A DNA stretch of 64,000 nt from JBCFAY01 sp038562375 (lineage in GTDB: Bacteria > Bacillota > Clostridia > Christensenellales > CAG-138): NCBI GenBank assembly GCA_038562375.1, contig JBCFAY010000008.1:1-64000 (forward strand). Direction: 5' to 3'. Positions 54,456 to 62,845 of the stretch are shown in pieces (position 1 is the stretch's first letter; the number at the start of each line of letters is the position of its first letter). The position numbers were made by a program, and so were the translations under genes. The notes beneath the pieces were generated by a model. The model searched no databases. It was not told where the DNA came from and saw nothing but the letters and a program-made list of their open reading frames with translations.

Positions 54456-55607
54456 TTATACGAGCGTAATCGCTTTGGCGGGGCAAATCTGCACGCACAG
54501 CCCGCAGCCGTCGCACTTTGCCTTGTCTACGACGCGGCAGCCTTCGCCTTCGGAGATAGCGCGGTAGAAGCAGCTCTTCTCGCACTTGCCGCAGTTGGTG
54601 CATCTCTCGGGATCGATCTGTGCAAACTTCGGCGGGAGCAGAGCAAGCTTTTCGACGGTGGTGATGTCCTTAAGGGCGATGCCGCGGATCTCATCGAAGG
54701 ATTTGTATCCCTTCTGTTCCATCCAGGCGTCCAAGTCCTTGAGCATCTTGGCGATCTCGGAGTATCCGTTCCACATGATCGCGGTGCAGGATTGAACGAT
54801 TGTCGCGCCGAGCATGATGTATTCGACGATCTCGCGGAAGCTCATGATGCCGCCGACGCCGCAGAGCGGGATCTTGACCGCGCGTGCAACCTCGCTGAAG
54901 TGGCGCATGATCACGGGCTTGATCGCGGGGCCGGTATATCCGCCGTAGCCGCAGAGGTAGGGTTTTCCGGTCTCGATGTCCACGCCCGCGAAAGAGCGGA
55001 TCGAGTTGCTGATCGTGATGCCCGACGCGCCGGCTTCTTCCGCCGCGAGCGCGATCTCGACCATGTCGGTCACATTGGGGGTCAATTTAACGGTGAACGG
55101 GATCTTCGCTACCGCCGCGCCCGCCTTAACCTGCTCGTAGGTGCGCTCGGCGCTCTTTCCGATGTGCATCCCCACCGTGGAAGCGGGCATCGGGCAGGAT
55201 ACGTTCAGTTCGAGCACGTCGGCCATGCCGGTATTCTGGATTTCCTCAACGAGCTTGGCCGTGTCGTCCGGGTTGGGCATGGCGAGGATGCTGATGTGCA
55301 TCGTCGCGCCGCCCTTTTGGGCTGTGGCGAGGTCGCTCGCGATCCATTCGTCGCGGGTCTTGGTCGTAAAGAGCTCGAGATTTACCATTCCGATGGGCTT
55401 GCCGTTATATTTGTGCAGAAACAGTCGCCCGTTTCTCGGATGCGCCGCCCAGTCCTGCTTCGGCCCGATCGTCTTGGGAATCACCCCGCCGATGCCGGCC
55501 TGCCCGGCAAGGCGCATTGCTTCCCCATCCCAGCCCGGCGTTGCAGACGCCAGAACCAAAGGATTGCGATACTTCACCCCGCAGTAATTGACTTCCAAAT
55601 TGGCCAT
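54456..55607 (-). CDS. preA: Dihydropyrimidine dehydrogenase subunit PreA
   Basis: 383 aa from ATG 55607 behind AGGTGG. FMN-binding dihydroorotate-dehydrogenase-like barrel: NPLVLASATPGWDGEAMRLA, MVNLELFTTKTRDEW, ELNVSCPMPAS with the catalytic Cys, and IPLCGVGGIMSFREIVEYIM. The C-terminus has two 4Fe-4S motifs, CTNCGKCEKSC and CDGCGLCVQICPAKAI. PreA with PreT reduces uracil or thymine. No PreT gene is adjacent; the GltD-like nfnB or another flavoprotein might serve. Its place between pucR and the importer supports a base-catabolism locus. Confidence 0.9.
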   Translation of the reverse strand: MANLEVNYCGVKYRNPLVLASATPGWDGEAMRLAGQAGIGGVIPKTIGPKQDWAAHPRNGRLFLHKYNGKPIGMVNLELFTTKTRDEWIASDLATAQKGGATMHISILAMPNPDDTAKLVEEIQNTGMADVLELNVSCPMPASTVGMHIGKSAERTYEQVKAGAAVAKIPFTVKLTPNVTDMVEIALAAEEAGASGITISNSIRSFAGVDIETGKPYLCGYGGYTGPAIKPVIMRHFSEVARAVKIPLCGVGGIMSFREIVEYIMLGATIVQSCTAIMWNGYSEIAKMLKDLDAWMEQKGYKSFDEIRGIALKDITTVEKLALLPPKFAQIDPERCTNCGKCEKSCFYRAISEGEGCRVVDKAKCDGCGLCVQICPAKAITLV

Positions 55608-55879
55608 TCGTTATTCCACCTTTCGACAGCTTGTTGCATGGATGCGTGATTACAGCCCGGCGAACGCGGCCGTTCGTCCGATCATTTGTTGATAGATGAT
55701 TTTGCCGGATTCTTGTAATGCTTGAAGTTTCGACAATTTTCGATTCGGAAGTTTATAAACCCGATGGTCGCTATGCGCTTAGCTTTGTTTTCTGGCAAAA
55801 TACTATCATGCGTCCATGCGTTTGTCATTGTCACCAAAACATAAAATTACCCCCTTTTCATTGTACCCGCAGCACAAGT

Positions 55880-57529
55880 TCAAAGTATGCCCTTAAGCTT
55901 CAAACACAGCTGCAGATTGAATAATTCCTCGTAATTTGTCAGATCCGCGGAGATGATTGTTTTTATTTTCTTGAGCCGGTAAACAACGGAATTTCTGTGC
56001 ACAAAAAGCATATCCGCAGTGGCCTGGAGATTGCCGTTGCAAGCGATGTAGCACTCGAGGGTCTTGATCAATTCCGCGTTGTTCTGCGCGTCGTAGTCGA
56101 GCAGGCGGCGCATGTTTTCATAGTAGTAATCCTGCATGGCCTTCGACCCGGTCAGCTCGCTCAAAAAGCACAGCACGCCCAGCTCGTCGAACGTGGCGGT
56201 CCGATCGTCGCCGTGGCGCTTGCGGCCCGCACGCAGCGCGAGCTTGGCTTCGTTCCAGCTCGCGTCGGCATAGGATAGGCCCTTCTTGATGCGGCCGACC
56301 CCCGCAGAGAAATTCAAGCGCGGAAATTCCTTCTTGAGCTTTTTCACGGTTTCGCGCAGGGCCTTGCGGAGCCTTGTCCAGTCCGCCTGATCCCGGACGG
56401 CCGCCATACCGACCATGCCGAAGCTGTCGTTCATCAGCAGCAGCGAGCCCGTCCACGCGTGCATGGTCTCGCGGATCGTCTGCTGCGCTTTTTGCTTGAT
56501 CTTCTGGATTTCCTCCTCCCCGCTGTCCAAAAGCTCGTGCTGGAGGTTGTCCTCCAGCGAATCCGCGTCGATCACGAACACCGCAAAGCGGCGCGTGAAG
56601 TCAAAACCGACGTATCGCCCCCTTCTCAGGATGACCTTTTCATCGCTGTAGCGCTTGGTGAGCACATCCTCGAGGATTTGGCCGCGCATGTGCTGCTCCT
56701 TTTGCACGAGCGCGCGCTCCTTCAAAAGCTCGATGGAGATGAGCGAGCTCGCGTTCTCGAACGCGATCAGGTCGGTTTCGACCAGATCCTGCTGTTTATC
56801 GAGCACAAGATACGCGATATGCTCGTCATGGATCACGATCGGCACGCAGATGAGCGTGCGGTCGCCCGCGCAATGCAGCGTGTTGCATTGGTTCTGCCTG
56901 AGGCTGGGCATCAGCTTGTGATCGAAATACCGCTCGAAGAACTCGAGGATTTCTTTCTGATATTCCTGCGTCTGCCCGACGCCGACGCAATACGCGTGCG
57001 GCGTGCCGTTCGCCGCGAGGATGAATACCGGATTGTCGGTGAAGCTGTTCAGGCGGTTGCAGATGCCGTCCAGCCCCTCGTCCTGCAGTATGACCTGCAT
57101 CAGCTGCCCGTGCACTCTCTCGACGCGCTGGAGCACCCAGAGCTGCTCCTCGGTGATGCGCTCGAAGATCGGAATGATGCAGTCCATATAGGGCAGATCC
57201 TCGGGCATCTCAAAGAGCGGAAAGCCCAATTGATCCGCCCGTTCGACCATCTCCACCGGGATCTCGGGCAGGTATTTGCCGGGCTTGATCGTCAGCGCCG
57301 CCACCCCGAGCTGGTTGAGTTGTTCGATCAGCGTGCATCCCGCCTCGGCGCTCTTGAACGCATAGCCAGCCGAAAACACGATTTCGCCGCCCTTGAGCCA
57401 GTGACCGACGTCCGGCACCTCCTGTATGTTTGCCGACTCTACAATACGGTTTACGCCGATATGACCGCCCACGAGCTTGGCCTGCGAGAAAGGATAGATC
57501 TTCATGACTTCTTTTAATTGAATGCCCAT
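55880..57529 (-). CDS. pucR: PucR-family transcriptional regulator
   Basis: 549 aa from ATG 57529, behind GAGGG; an upstream in-frame ATG at 57550 lacks a site. N-terminal PucR domain (VGGHIGVNRIVESANIQEVP, GGEIVFSAGYAFKSA), a GGDEF-like middle region (about 300-400) and the C-terminal PucR HTH (LIKTLECYIACNGNLQATAD, MLFVHRNSVVYRLKKI). The family activates purine catabolism genes in response to allantoin-type metabolites. It is the first gene of the minus-strand locus and divergent from the desulfidase. Confidence 0.92.
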   Translation of the reverse strand: MGIQLKEVMKIYPFSQAKLVGGHIGVNRIVESANIQEVPDVGHWLKGGEIVFSAGYAFKSAEAGCTLIEQLNQLGVAALTIKPGKYLPEIPVEMVERADQLGFPLFEMPEDLPYMDCIIPIFERITEEQLWVLQRVERVHGQLMQVILQDEGLDGICNRLNSFTDNPVFILAANGTPHAYCVGVGQTQEYQKEILEFFERYFDHKLMPSLRQNQCNTLHCAGDRTLICVPIVIHDEHIAYLVLDKQQDLVETDLIAFENASSLISIELLKERALVQKEQHMRGQILEDVLTKRYSDEKVILRRGRYVGFDFTRRFAVFVIDADSLEDNLQHELLDSGEEEIQKIKQKAQQTIRETMHAWTGSLLLMNDSFGMVGMAAVRDQADWTRLRKALRETVKKLKKEFPRLNFSAGVGRIKKGLSYADASWNEAKLALRAGRKRHGDDRTATFDELGVLCFLSELTGSKAMQDYYYENMRRLLDYDAQNNAELIKTLECYIACNGNLQATADMLFVHRNSVVYRLKKIKTIISADLTNYEELFNLQLCLKLKGIL

Positions 57530-58267
57530 GATTTTCCCTCGCTTTATCATTTTTAGCGTTTGATTTTTAGAAATATAACGGATTCTTATGTGGATTGTAT
57601 TGAGAGTACATTTTTGATTTTATCTCATATCCATACCAAGCACAAGAAAGAGATCGGTGCGAGGATCGGGAAAAAAATCCCACCCGTCCTTGGAAAATAA
57701 GCAAAAACCCAGGCAAATAGGGAAAATAATCGATTCATATCCGCACAAAAAATCTTGTGCCGCGGCGTTTACATCCTTTTTATACGCTTAATCATGCTTT
57801 TTCCGGACCTAAGCTCATGGAAAAAGCGCTCTGTCATACTCACCCTCAAACGCCGCGGCCATAGAAATATTTAATTGCAAAACAGGGCAAAACAGCTCCT
57901 CTTTGGATAAAAACGCCGTTGATTTGATGCTTTGGGGCATCGTTTTAAGCCGTATATAGACAAAACATAGGCGTTTGTCGATTAAAATTTCGAATCGGCG
58001 ACGATTTCAATTCCTGCATGGGTAGGGCATTTTATTCCTAACATCCAAGATGCGGTTGTAATTTGGATACAAAAAATCGATTTGTCGCCGAAGGACAAAA
58101 CGCGTTGCGATGCAAACAAAAAACATTATAAAGCGTCGAGGAAACGGAATCAGGCTGTCGCCTTAAACGAAAGCTTCAAGCAATGGACCTCGTGCCTTTC
58201 GAGCAATTCGCGAATCCCGGATGGCGGATCGACCCTGCCGAAAGTTTTTCGTTGTTCTCTTAAAAGA
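57530..58267. other. Long intergenic region between pucR and the desulfidase
   Basis: About 740 bp of lower-GC DNA without a convincing gene. It contains an inverted repeat GCTTTTTCC (57796-57804) and GGAAAAAGC (57819-57827). It must hold the pucR promoter and probably regulator sites; a PucR box could not be placed. Confidence 0.5.
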
Positions 58268-58296
58268 TTGACGCATTCTATGGGAACCGATATAAT
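58268..58296 (+). promoter_or_regulatory. Sigma-A-type promoter of the desulfidase/ECF operon
   Basis: TTGACG (58268-58273), a 17-nt spacer and TATAAT (58291-58296); the start codon follows at 58330. Close to consensus. Confidence 0.8.
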
Positions 58297-58329
58297 GAGC
58301 AAAAATTAACGATTCAGGATTGCCGACCG

Positions 58330-58908
58330 ATGGAAAAACAATACGACGCTCTCACGCAGGCCGAGGCCTGTGAGAAGATCATGCTCGTCTGCCATTGCGT
58401 GCTCAATCCCGCCTCCAAGGTGCGCTCCTTTGAAAGCGGGGAGCGGCAGGAAGAGGAGATGTTGCGTCTTGGCGCGGCGCGGGCCCTCCTCGCACGGGGC
58501 GCGGGGCTGCTTCAGCTCCCCTGCCCCGAGTTTACGCTCTACGGCGCGTGCAGGTGGGGACATGTCCGGGAGCAGCTTGACAATCCCTTTTTCCGCGCGC
58601 ACTGCCGCAGGTTGCTTGCACCCGTTCTAGAACAGCTCGCGGAGTACGTTGCGCACCCGGAGAGATTCCACGTCCTCGGCGTGCTGGGGATCGACGGCAG
58701 CCCGAGCTGCGGGGTATGCGAAACCTGCGCGGGCGATTGGGGCGGCGAGCCCTTTTGCGCCGGGATCCAACGGACGCTTTCGCCCGCTCCCAAAACGAAG
58801 GGCCGCGGCGTCTTCCTTGAGGAGCTTGCCCTGCTTCTGAACGAACGCGGCCTAAAGCTGCCGTTTTATTCACTCCAAACGTTACCCGTCGGATTTTCCG
58901 AAGAATAG
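58330..58908 (+). CDS. TudS-related putative desulfidase (CD3072-like)
   Basis: 192 aa from ATG 58330, AGGA nine bases upstream. Three cysteine sites expected for the Fe-S cluster of the TudS/DUF523 group are present: MLVCHCVLNPASKVRSF, LLQLPCPEFTLYG and GIDGSPSCGVCETC. TudS removes sulfur from thiouracil with a 4Fe-4S cluster; the CD3072 subgroup is found beside ECF S components as here. The substrate here is inferred, not shown. Confidence 0.85.
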   Translation: MEKQYDALTQAEACEKIMLVCHCVLNPASKVRSFESGERQEEEMLRLGAARALLARGAGLLQLPCPEFTLYGACRWGHVREQLDNPFFRAHCRRLLAPVLEQLAEYVAHPERFHVLGVLGIDGSPSCGVCETCAGDWGGEPFCAGIQRTLSPAPKTKGRGVFLEELALLLNERGLKLPFYSLQTLPVGFSEE

Positions 58909-58933
58909 CCAAACAAAGAAGAAGGAGCAACCC

Positions 58934-59500
58934 ATGCGAAACGAAAAGACAAGAATATTGGTGTTCTGTGCGATTTCCATCGCCGCCAACATCGTGCTGG
59001 GTATTCTTACCAGCGCTTTGAAGCTGCCGTTATACCTTGATACCATCGGCACCGTGTTCGTCGCGGTGTACGCGGGCCCCTGGTACGGCGCGGCCGTGGG
59101 CGGGCTGACGAACCTGCTCACCGGCATCCTGTACAACGTCAAGGATATCCCGTTCCTGCTGGTCAGCGTGGTGATCGCCCTCGTAGTCGGCTTCATCGCC
59201 AAAAGATTCACCTTCAAATTCCATGTGGCGCTCATCACCGGCCTGCTGCTGAGCATCATCGCGCCGCTCATCGGCACGCCCATCGGCATCTGGGTATACG
59301 GCGGGCTGACCGGCACAGGCATGGATTTCCTGTTCCTGTGGCTGAGGGAAAGCGGTACGAACATCTTTGCAGCCTCCTTTATCCCCAAGGTAATCAACAA
59401 TCTGCTGGATAAAGTGGGTACCTGCCTGCTCGTCTATCTTCTTTGGAAGAAATTCCCCGCGCAGTATAAGCTCACTTCGCAGGCAAAGACCAAGGCGTAG
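58934..59500 (+). CDS. ECF transporter S component (CD3073-like)
   Basis: 188 aa from ATG 58934 behind AAGAAGGAG. Six hydrophobic helices; LPLYLDTIGTVFVAVYAGPW, YGAAVGGLTNLLTGILYN and GIWVYGGLTGTGMDF are typical of this S-component family. It captures a small molecule and needs a shared EcfAT module encoded elsewhere. It is 25 nt after the desulfidase gene, so substrate uptake and desulfuration are likely linked. Confidence 0.9.
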   Translation: MRNEKTRILVFCAISIAANIVLGILTSALKLPLYLDTIGTVFVAVYAGPWYGAAVGGLTNLLTGILYNVKDIPFLLVSVVIALVVGFIAKRFTFKFHVALITGLLLSIIAPLIGTPIGIWVYGGLTGTGMDFLFLWLRESGTNIFAASFIPKVINNLLDKVGTCLLVYLLWKKFPAQYKLTSQAKTKA

Positions 59501-59568
59501 AGTCCGAAAGTCCGCCGGATGCCTGAATCCATGGCCCGGGAGACCGCATCCCGGCCGATTGACAGTTT

Positions 59569-59599
59569 AGCGCCCCGCCAAACGTTTCGGCGGGGCGCT
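59569..59599. terminator. Terminator between convergent ECF and ndk genes
   Basis: A perfect 11-bp stem AGCGCCCCGCC (59569-59579) with GGCGGGGCGCT (59589-59599) and a 9-nt loop. Confidence 0.65.
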
Positions 59600-59607
59600 T
59601 ATACTCT

Positions 59608-60012
59608 CTATTGAAAGAAACGTTGTATTTCGATTCTCGCGTTCTCCTCGGAATCGCTGCCGTGGATGACGTTTTTGCGGGTGCTCGACGCATAATCGCC
59701 GCGGATCGTGCCCGCCGCCGCTTCCTCAAACTGCGTGGCGCCCATGAGTATGCGCATCCCGAGCACGGCGTTTTCGCCTTCCACGATCATCCCCAAAACC
59801 GGGCCGGACATCATATACGCTGCAAGGTCCGGGAAAAAAGGCTGATCGACAAGATGCGCGTAATGCTCGCGCAGTACTGGTTCATCAAGCTGCATCATCT
59901 TCGCGTCGACGATCCTGTAGCCCTTTTTCTCGATCCGGGCGATCACCTCGCCGACGATGCCGCGTTTGATACAGTCCGGCTTGAGCATGATATACGTTCT
60001 TTCGATTGCCAT
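59608..60012 (-). CDS. ndk: Nucleoside diphosphate kinase
   Basis: 134 aa from ATG 60012 behind GAGGGG. Full family pattern: TYIMLKPDCIKRGIVGEVI at the start, GPVLGMIVEGENAV, TIRGDYASSTRKNVIHGSDS with the phosphohistidine, and a short acidic C-terminus. It makes NTPs from NDPs. Confidence 0.97.
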   Translation of the reverse strand: MAIERTYIMLKPDCIKRGIVGEVIARIEKKGYRIVDAKMMQLDEPVLREHYAHLVDQPFFPDLAAYMMSGPVLGMIVEGENAVLGMRILMGATQFEEAAAGTIRGDYASSTRKNVIHGSDSEENARIEIQRFFQ

Positions 60013-60219
60013 TGCGTCCTATTCCCCTCTGAAATTCTGATCGGATACCAGTATATCAAAGTTTTTCCAGGGGAACCATAGTGTTTTTATAAAACTTTGC
60101 AGCCCTTTTATCTTAGCCTTGAGCGCAATCGCTTCCAAGCGCGGCAAAAGCCGGATGCCGAGGCCTTTGTAATCCGGAGGCGGCACAGGGCCGCGGGTAT
60201 AGACGAGAGCGTCACTCGG

Positions 60220-60576
60220 CTATCCGCCGCAGTCTTCCCCGGCATTTCGCAGAAGCTGTACGACTTCTTCCGGCTTGAGCGCCTTTCCATAGGATACGAC
60301 CTTGCCGTTTACGACCAGCGCGGGCGTCGTCAGCACCCCGTAGGCCGCAATCCTGGAATAATCGGTCACATGCTCGATCGTTGTATCCATACCGAGCCGC
60401 TCGAGAGCGTCCCTTGCCGCGGCTTCGAGCGCTTTGCATTTCGCACAGCCGCCGCCCAGCACTTTAACGCTTGGCCCCTCAAGTTTTGTTTCCTCTGCCT
60501 TTTCCATGCTCGCGGCATCGCAATTGCCCGAACAGCCGCACGAGGCCTCTTCTTTTTTCCTTCCAAACAGCGCCAT
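60220..60576 (-). CDS. Thioredoxin-like redox protein (small CxxC type)
   Basis: 118 aa from ATG 60576 behind AGGAGAA. An N-terminal Cys-rich extension (EEASCGCSGNCDA) precedes a glutaredoxin-like fold with active site GGGCAKCKALE, TTPALVVNGKVV (cis-Pro) and a C-terminal EDCGG. Proteins of this group (TM0996-like) occur in arsenic and metalloid operons, as here. Three extra Cys near the start may bind metal or metalloid. Confidence 0.85.
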   Translation of the reverse strand: MALFGRKKEEASCGCSGNCDAASMEKAEETKLEGPSVKVLGGGCAKCKALEAAARDALERLGMDTTIEHVTDYSRIAAYGVLTTPALVVNGKVVSYGKALKPEEVVQLLRNAGEDCGG

Positions 60577-60587
60577 ATCAGATTCTC

Positions 60588-61169
60588 CTAATCTTTTTTA
60601 CTATTTGCAGCATCGCCGCAGGAACAAGCGGACTTGCTGATTTTCCCCTCAAAAAAGGCTTTTAGGTTTTCCGGAAGCTTATAATCTTCGCCGGAATTTT
60701 CGCCTTTGTGCTCTCCGAACACGGCCCGCAATATTGCTTCGGCAAGCATTTCTTTCGGCGGAACCTCATGATTGCGACCGCCATATTCAAACACGCGGCA
60801 ATCGACATCGGCGCCGCTGATTTCGCTGCAGCAGCCGCAGCTGTTCTCCTTGACGGACGGGCAAATATCCCTGCCGTTTACCCGAATCGTAGGCGAGCAA
60901 TAGAATCGATGCTCGACGGCAAGCTCCGCCGTCTTTATTTCAGTTTTGCGATATTCGATTCCGAATCCGGCCGATTCAAAGGCGGGGGCAAGCGTCCGCA
61001 CGACCTCGTCGAGCACATTGTCCGTTCCGATGCAGCGATCGCAGGTCTTAAGATCAAGATACAGGTATTCCACCAAAACTTTTTTCCCGGATCCCTGCCT
61101 GCCTTTGCCGGGACGGGAGCGCGTTTTTCCGGCACGGCCGCATCCGACGACAGTCCTGATCTTTGTCAT
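60588..61169 (-). CDS. DUF2703-family protein in the arsenic-type operon
   Basis: 193 aa from ATG 61169 behind AGGAGAG. LVEYLYLDLKTCDRCIGTDN with a CxxC and EVVRTLAPAFESAGFGIEY identify DUF2703, and a second Cys cluster SCGCCSE and a C-terminal SACSCGD are present. Thioredoxin-like fold; probably binds or reduces arsenic-type substrates. Eleven nt separate it from the thioredoxin-like gene. Confidence 0.85.
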   Translation of the reverse strand: MTKIRTVVGCGRAGKTRSRPGKGRQGSGKKVLVEYLYLDLKTCDRCIGTDNVLDEVVRTLAPAFESAGFGIEYRKTEIKTAELAVEHRFYCSPTIRVNGRDICPSVKENSCGCCSEISGADVDCRVFEYGGRNHEVPPKEMLAEAILRAVFGEHKGENSGEDYKLPENLKAFFEGKISKSACSCGDAANSKKD

Positions 61170-61180
61170 AAACTTCTCTC

Positions 61181-62194
61181 CTATACCAACAGCGTTTGAA
61201 CGAGATTGAAAACATATCCGACGGCAATGATTCCGATCGTACAGATCGCGATAAACAGCGCCAAAAGCTTCGGCTTCACCGCTTTGCGCAGCAGGATGAT
61301 CGACGGCAGCGACAGCGTGGTGACCGCCATCATGAACGACAGGATGGCGCCAAGCTGCGCACCCTTTTGAAACAGGGATTCCGCAATCGGAATCGTGCCG
61401 AAGATATCGGCGTACATCGGTACGCCGACGAGCGTTGCGAGCACCACGCCGAAAGGATTTTTGCCGCCGAGTACCGCCAATACCCATTCCTCGGGAATCC
61501 AGTTATGGATCATTGCCCCGATGCCGACGCCGATGAGGATATACACAAATACCTTTTTAAAGGTAAAAAGCATCTGCCCCTTTGCGTAAACCAGCCGATC
61601 CCTTTTCGTCAGTGCGGGCGACTCGATATCCACACCGGCCGCGGCGAGGATAAAGCTCTCGACGTACTTTTCCATATGCAGCTTCTCGATGATCGTGCCG
61701 CCGACCACCGCGACAACCAGGCCGACGACGACATAGATCACGGCGACCTTCGCGCCGAAAATGCTCATCAGCAGGAGCAGCGACCCCAGATCCACCATCG
61801 GCGAGGAAATCAAAAACGAAAACGTCACCCCGAGAGGCAACCCTGCGGAAGTAAACCCGATGAACAGCGGTATGGAGGAGCAGGAGCAAAACGGCGTTAC
61901 CGTGCCCAGGAGCGCCGCAGCGCAGTTCGCCCCGATCCCACGGAACCGCCCGAGTATTCTTTTGCTGCGCTCCGGCGGAAAATAACTTTGGATATAGCTT
62001 ATGATGAATATCAAAAAGCACAGCAGCGCCGTGATCTTGAGTACGTCGTACAGAAAGAACCGTATACTTCCAACCCAGCGGTTGTTTAAATCGAATCCCA
62101 GCTCCGACAAGCCGCTCCCAATAATGCCGTTCAGCCATTTCATTCCGAGTATTTGATTTTGGAAAAAATCCCAGATTATTTTCAGCACCTGCAT
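61181..62194 (-). CDS. Permease of the ArsP/DUF318 type
   Basis: 337 aa from ATG 62194. Eight to ten membrane helices; the hallmark TPFCSCSSIPLFIGFTSAG and GVTFSFLISSPMVDLGSLLL, then VPMYADIFGTIPIAESLF. ArsP members export trivalent methylated or organic arsenicals. It follows arsR and precedes DUF2703. Confidence 0.88.
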   Translation of the reverse strand: MQVLKIIWDFFQNQILGMKWLNGIIGSGLSELGFDLNNRWVGSIRFFLYDVLKITALLCFLIFIISYIQSYFPPERSKRILGRFRGIGANCAAALLGTVTPFCSCSSIPLFIGFTSAGLPLGVTFSFLISSPMVDLGSLLLLMSIFGAKVAVIYVVVGLVVAVVGGTIIEKLHMEKYVESFILAAAGVDIESPALTKRDRLVYAKGQMLFTFKKVFVYILIGVGIGAMIHNWIPEEWVLAVLGGKNPFGVVLATLVGVPMYADIFGTIPIAESLFQKGAQLGAILSFMMAVTTLSLPSIILLRKAVKPKLLALFIAICTIGIIAVGYVFNLVQTLLV

Positions 62195-62223
62195 ACCGCA
62201 TCCATCCTTGCATTATGCGCATT

Positions 62224-62245
62224 CATATCAAAAATTTTTGATGCA
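62224..62245 (-). promoter_or_regulatory. Second ArsR operator, upstream of the permease
   Basis: CATATCAA, six bases, TTGATGCA; matches the operator at 62605 in 14 of 16 arm positions. It lies between arsR and the permease, 30 bases before the permease start. Confidence 0.6.
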
Positions 62246-62254
62246 TTCGGTTGA

Positions 62255-62280
62255 AGTAAAACCATCTTTTGGATGGCTTT
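62255..62280 (-). terminator. Weak terminator/attenuator after arsR
   Basis: On the minus strand AAAAGCCATC, a five-base loop and GATGGTTTT form a short hairpin that ends in T residues right after the arsR stop. It could reduce read-through into the permease genes. Confidence 0.5.
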
Positions 62281-62594
62281 TACTTTTCACAGCAATTATT
62301 CTTGTCTGACGCCGTGTTCGGCGTTATCAGTTCCCTCAAGAGTTCCCGGGCGTGAGAGCCGCCCTTTTCGCTGATTTTATAATGCATCCATTTGCCTTCC
62401 TGACGGCTCTCGACCACGCCCGACTCGACCAGGATCTTCATATGGTAGGAGAGCGCCGACTGGCCGACGTTCAGCTTTTCGATCAAAACGCAGGCGCATT
62501 TTTCCCCGCTTTGCAGCAATTCCAGAATCCTTAGGCGATTCTCGTCGCAAAACGCTTTGAAGACCTTCGCGCGCTTCTCATAAATCGTCTCCAC
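62280..62594 (-). CDS. arsR: ArsR/SmtB-family repressor
   Basis: 104 aa from GTG 62594, seven bases after GAGGT. Winged HTH (RLRILELLQSG, NVGQSALSYHMKILVESGVV, KWMHYKISEKG). The alpha-3 metal box contains EKCACVLIEKL (Cys-Ala-Cys) and the C-terminus ends NNCCEK, both expected to sense As(III) or a similar soft metal. First gene of the operon. Confidence 0.92.
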   Translation of the reverse strand: METIYEKRAKVFKAFCDENRLRILELLQSGEKCACVLIEKLNVGQSALSYHMKILVESGVVESRQEGKWMHYKISEKGGSHARELLRELITPNTASDKNNCCEK

Positions 62595-62604
62595 CGCATT
62601 ACCT

Positions 62605-62660
62605 CATATCAAAAATACTTGATATGTAATCAGTGTAGGATCCAAATCAAATTTTGTCAA
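62605..62660 (-). promoter_or_regulatory. arsR promoter with operator
   Basis: On the minus strand TTGACA (62660-62655), a 17-nt spacer and TACACT (62637-62632); the palindrome CATATCAA N6 TTGATATG (62605-62626) covers the start region, so the repressor would block initiation. Confidence 0.8.
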
Positions 62661-62717
62661 TATGAAATGAAAGGCGTGTTTTCGCAATGCTCGCCTTCAT
62701 AAGCGTTGCAAAAATAA

Positions 62718-62743
62718 CGGCGCGTCCTATTCCGGGCGCGCCG
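62718..62743 (-). terminator. Hairpin after the edge binding-protein gene
   Basis: CGGCGCG (62718-62724) pairs with CGCGCCG (62737-62743), between the convergently placed binding-protein end and the arsR promoter. Confidence 0.5.
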
Positions 62744-62845
62744 ATTCGTCAAAAACTTTTATGTCCGCAAAAGCGCGGCGTTTGGGGAACGACCGCCGGA
62801 CGGGGAGTTGCCCCGGGCCGCCCGGCGGATATTTGAAAGGAAGAT

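Noticed and set aside
58082..58309. 75-codon frame before the desulfidase gene
   Set aside because: TTG start without a site, overlaps the strong promoter at 58268-58296, no domain.
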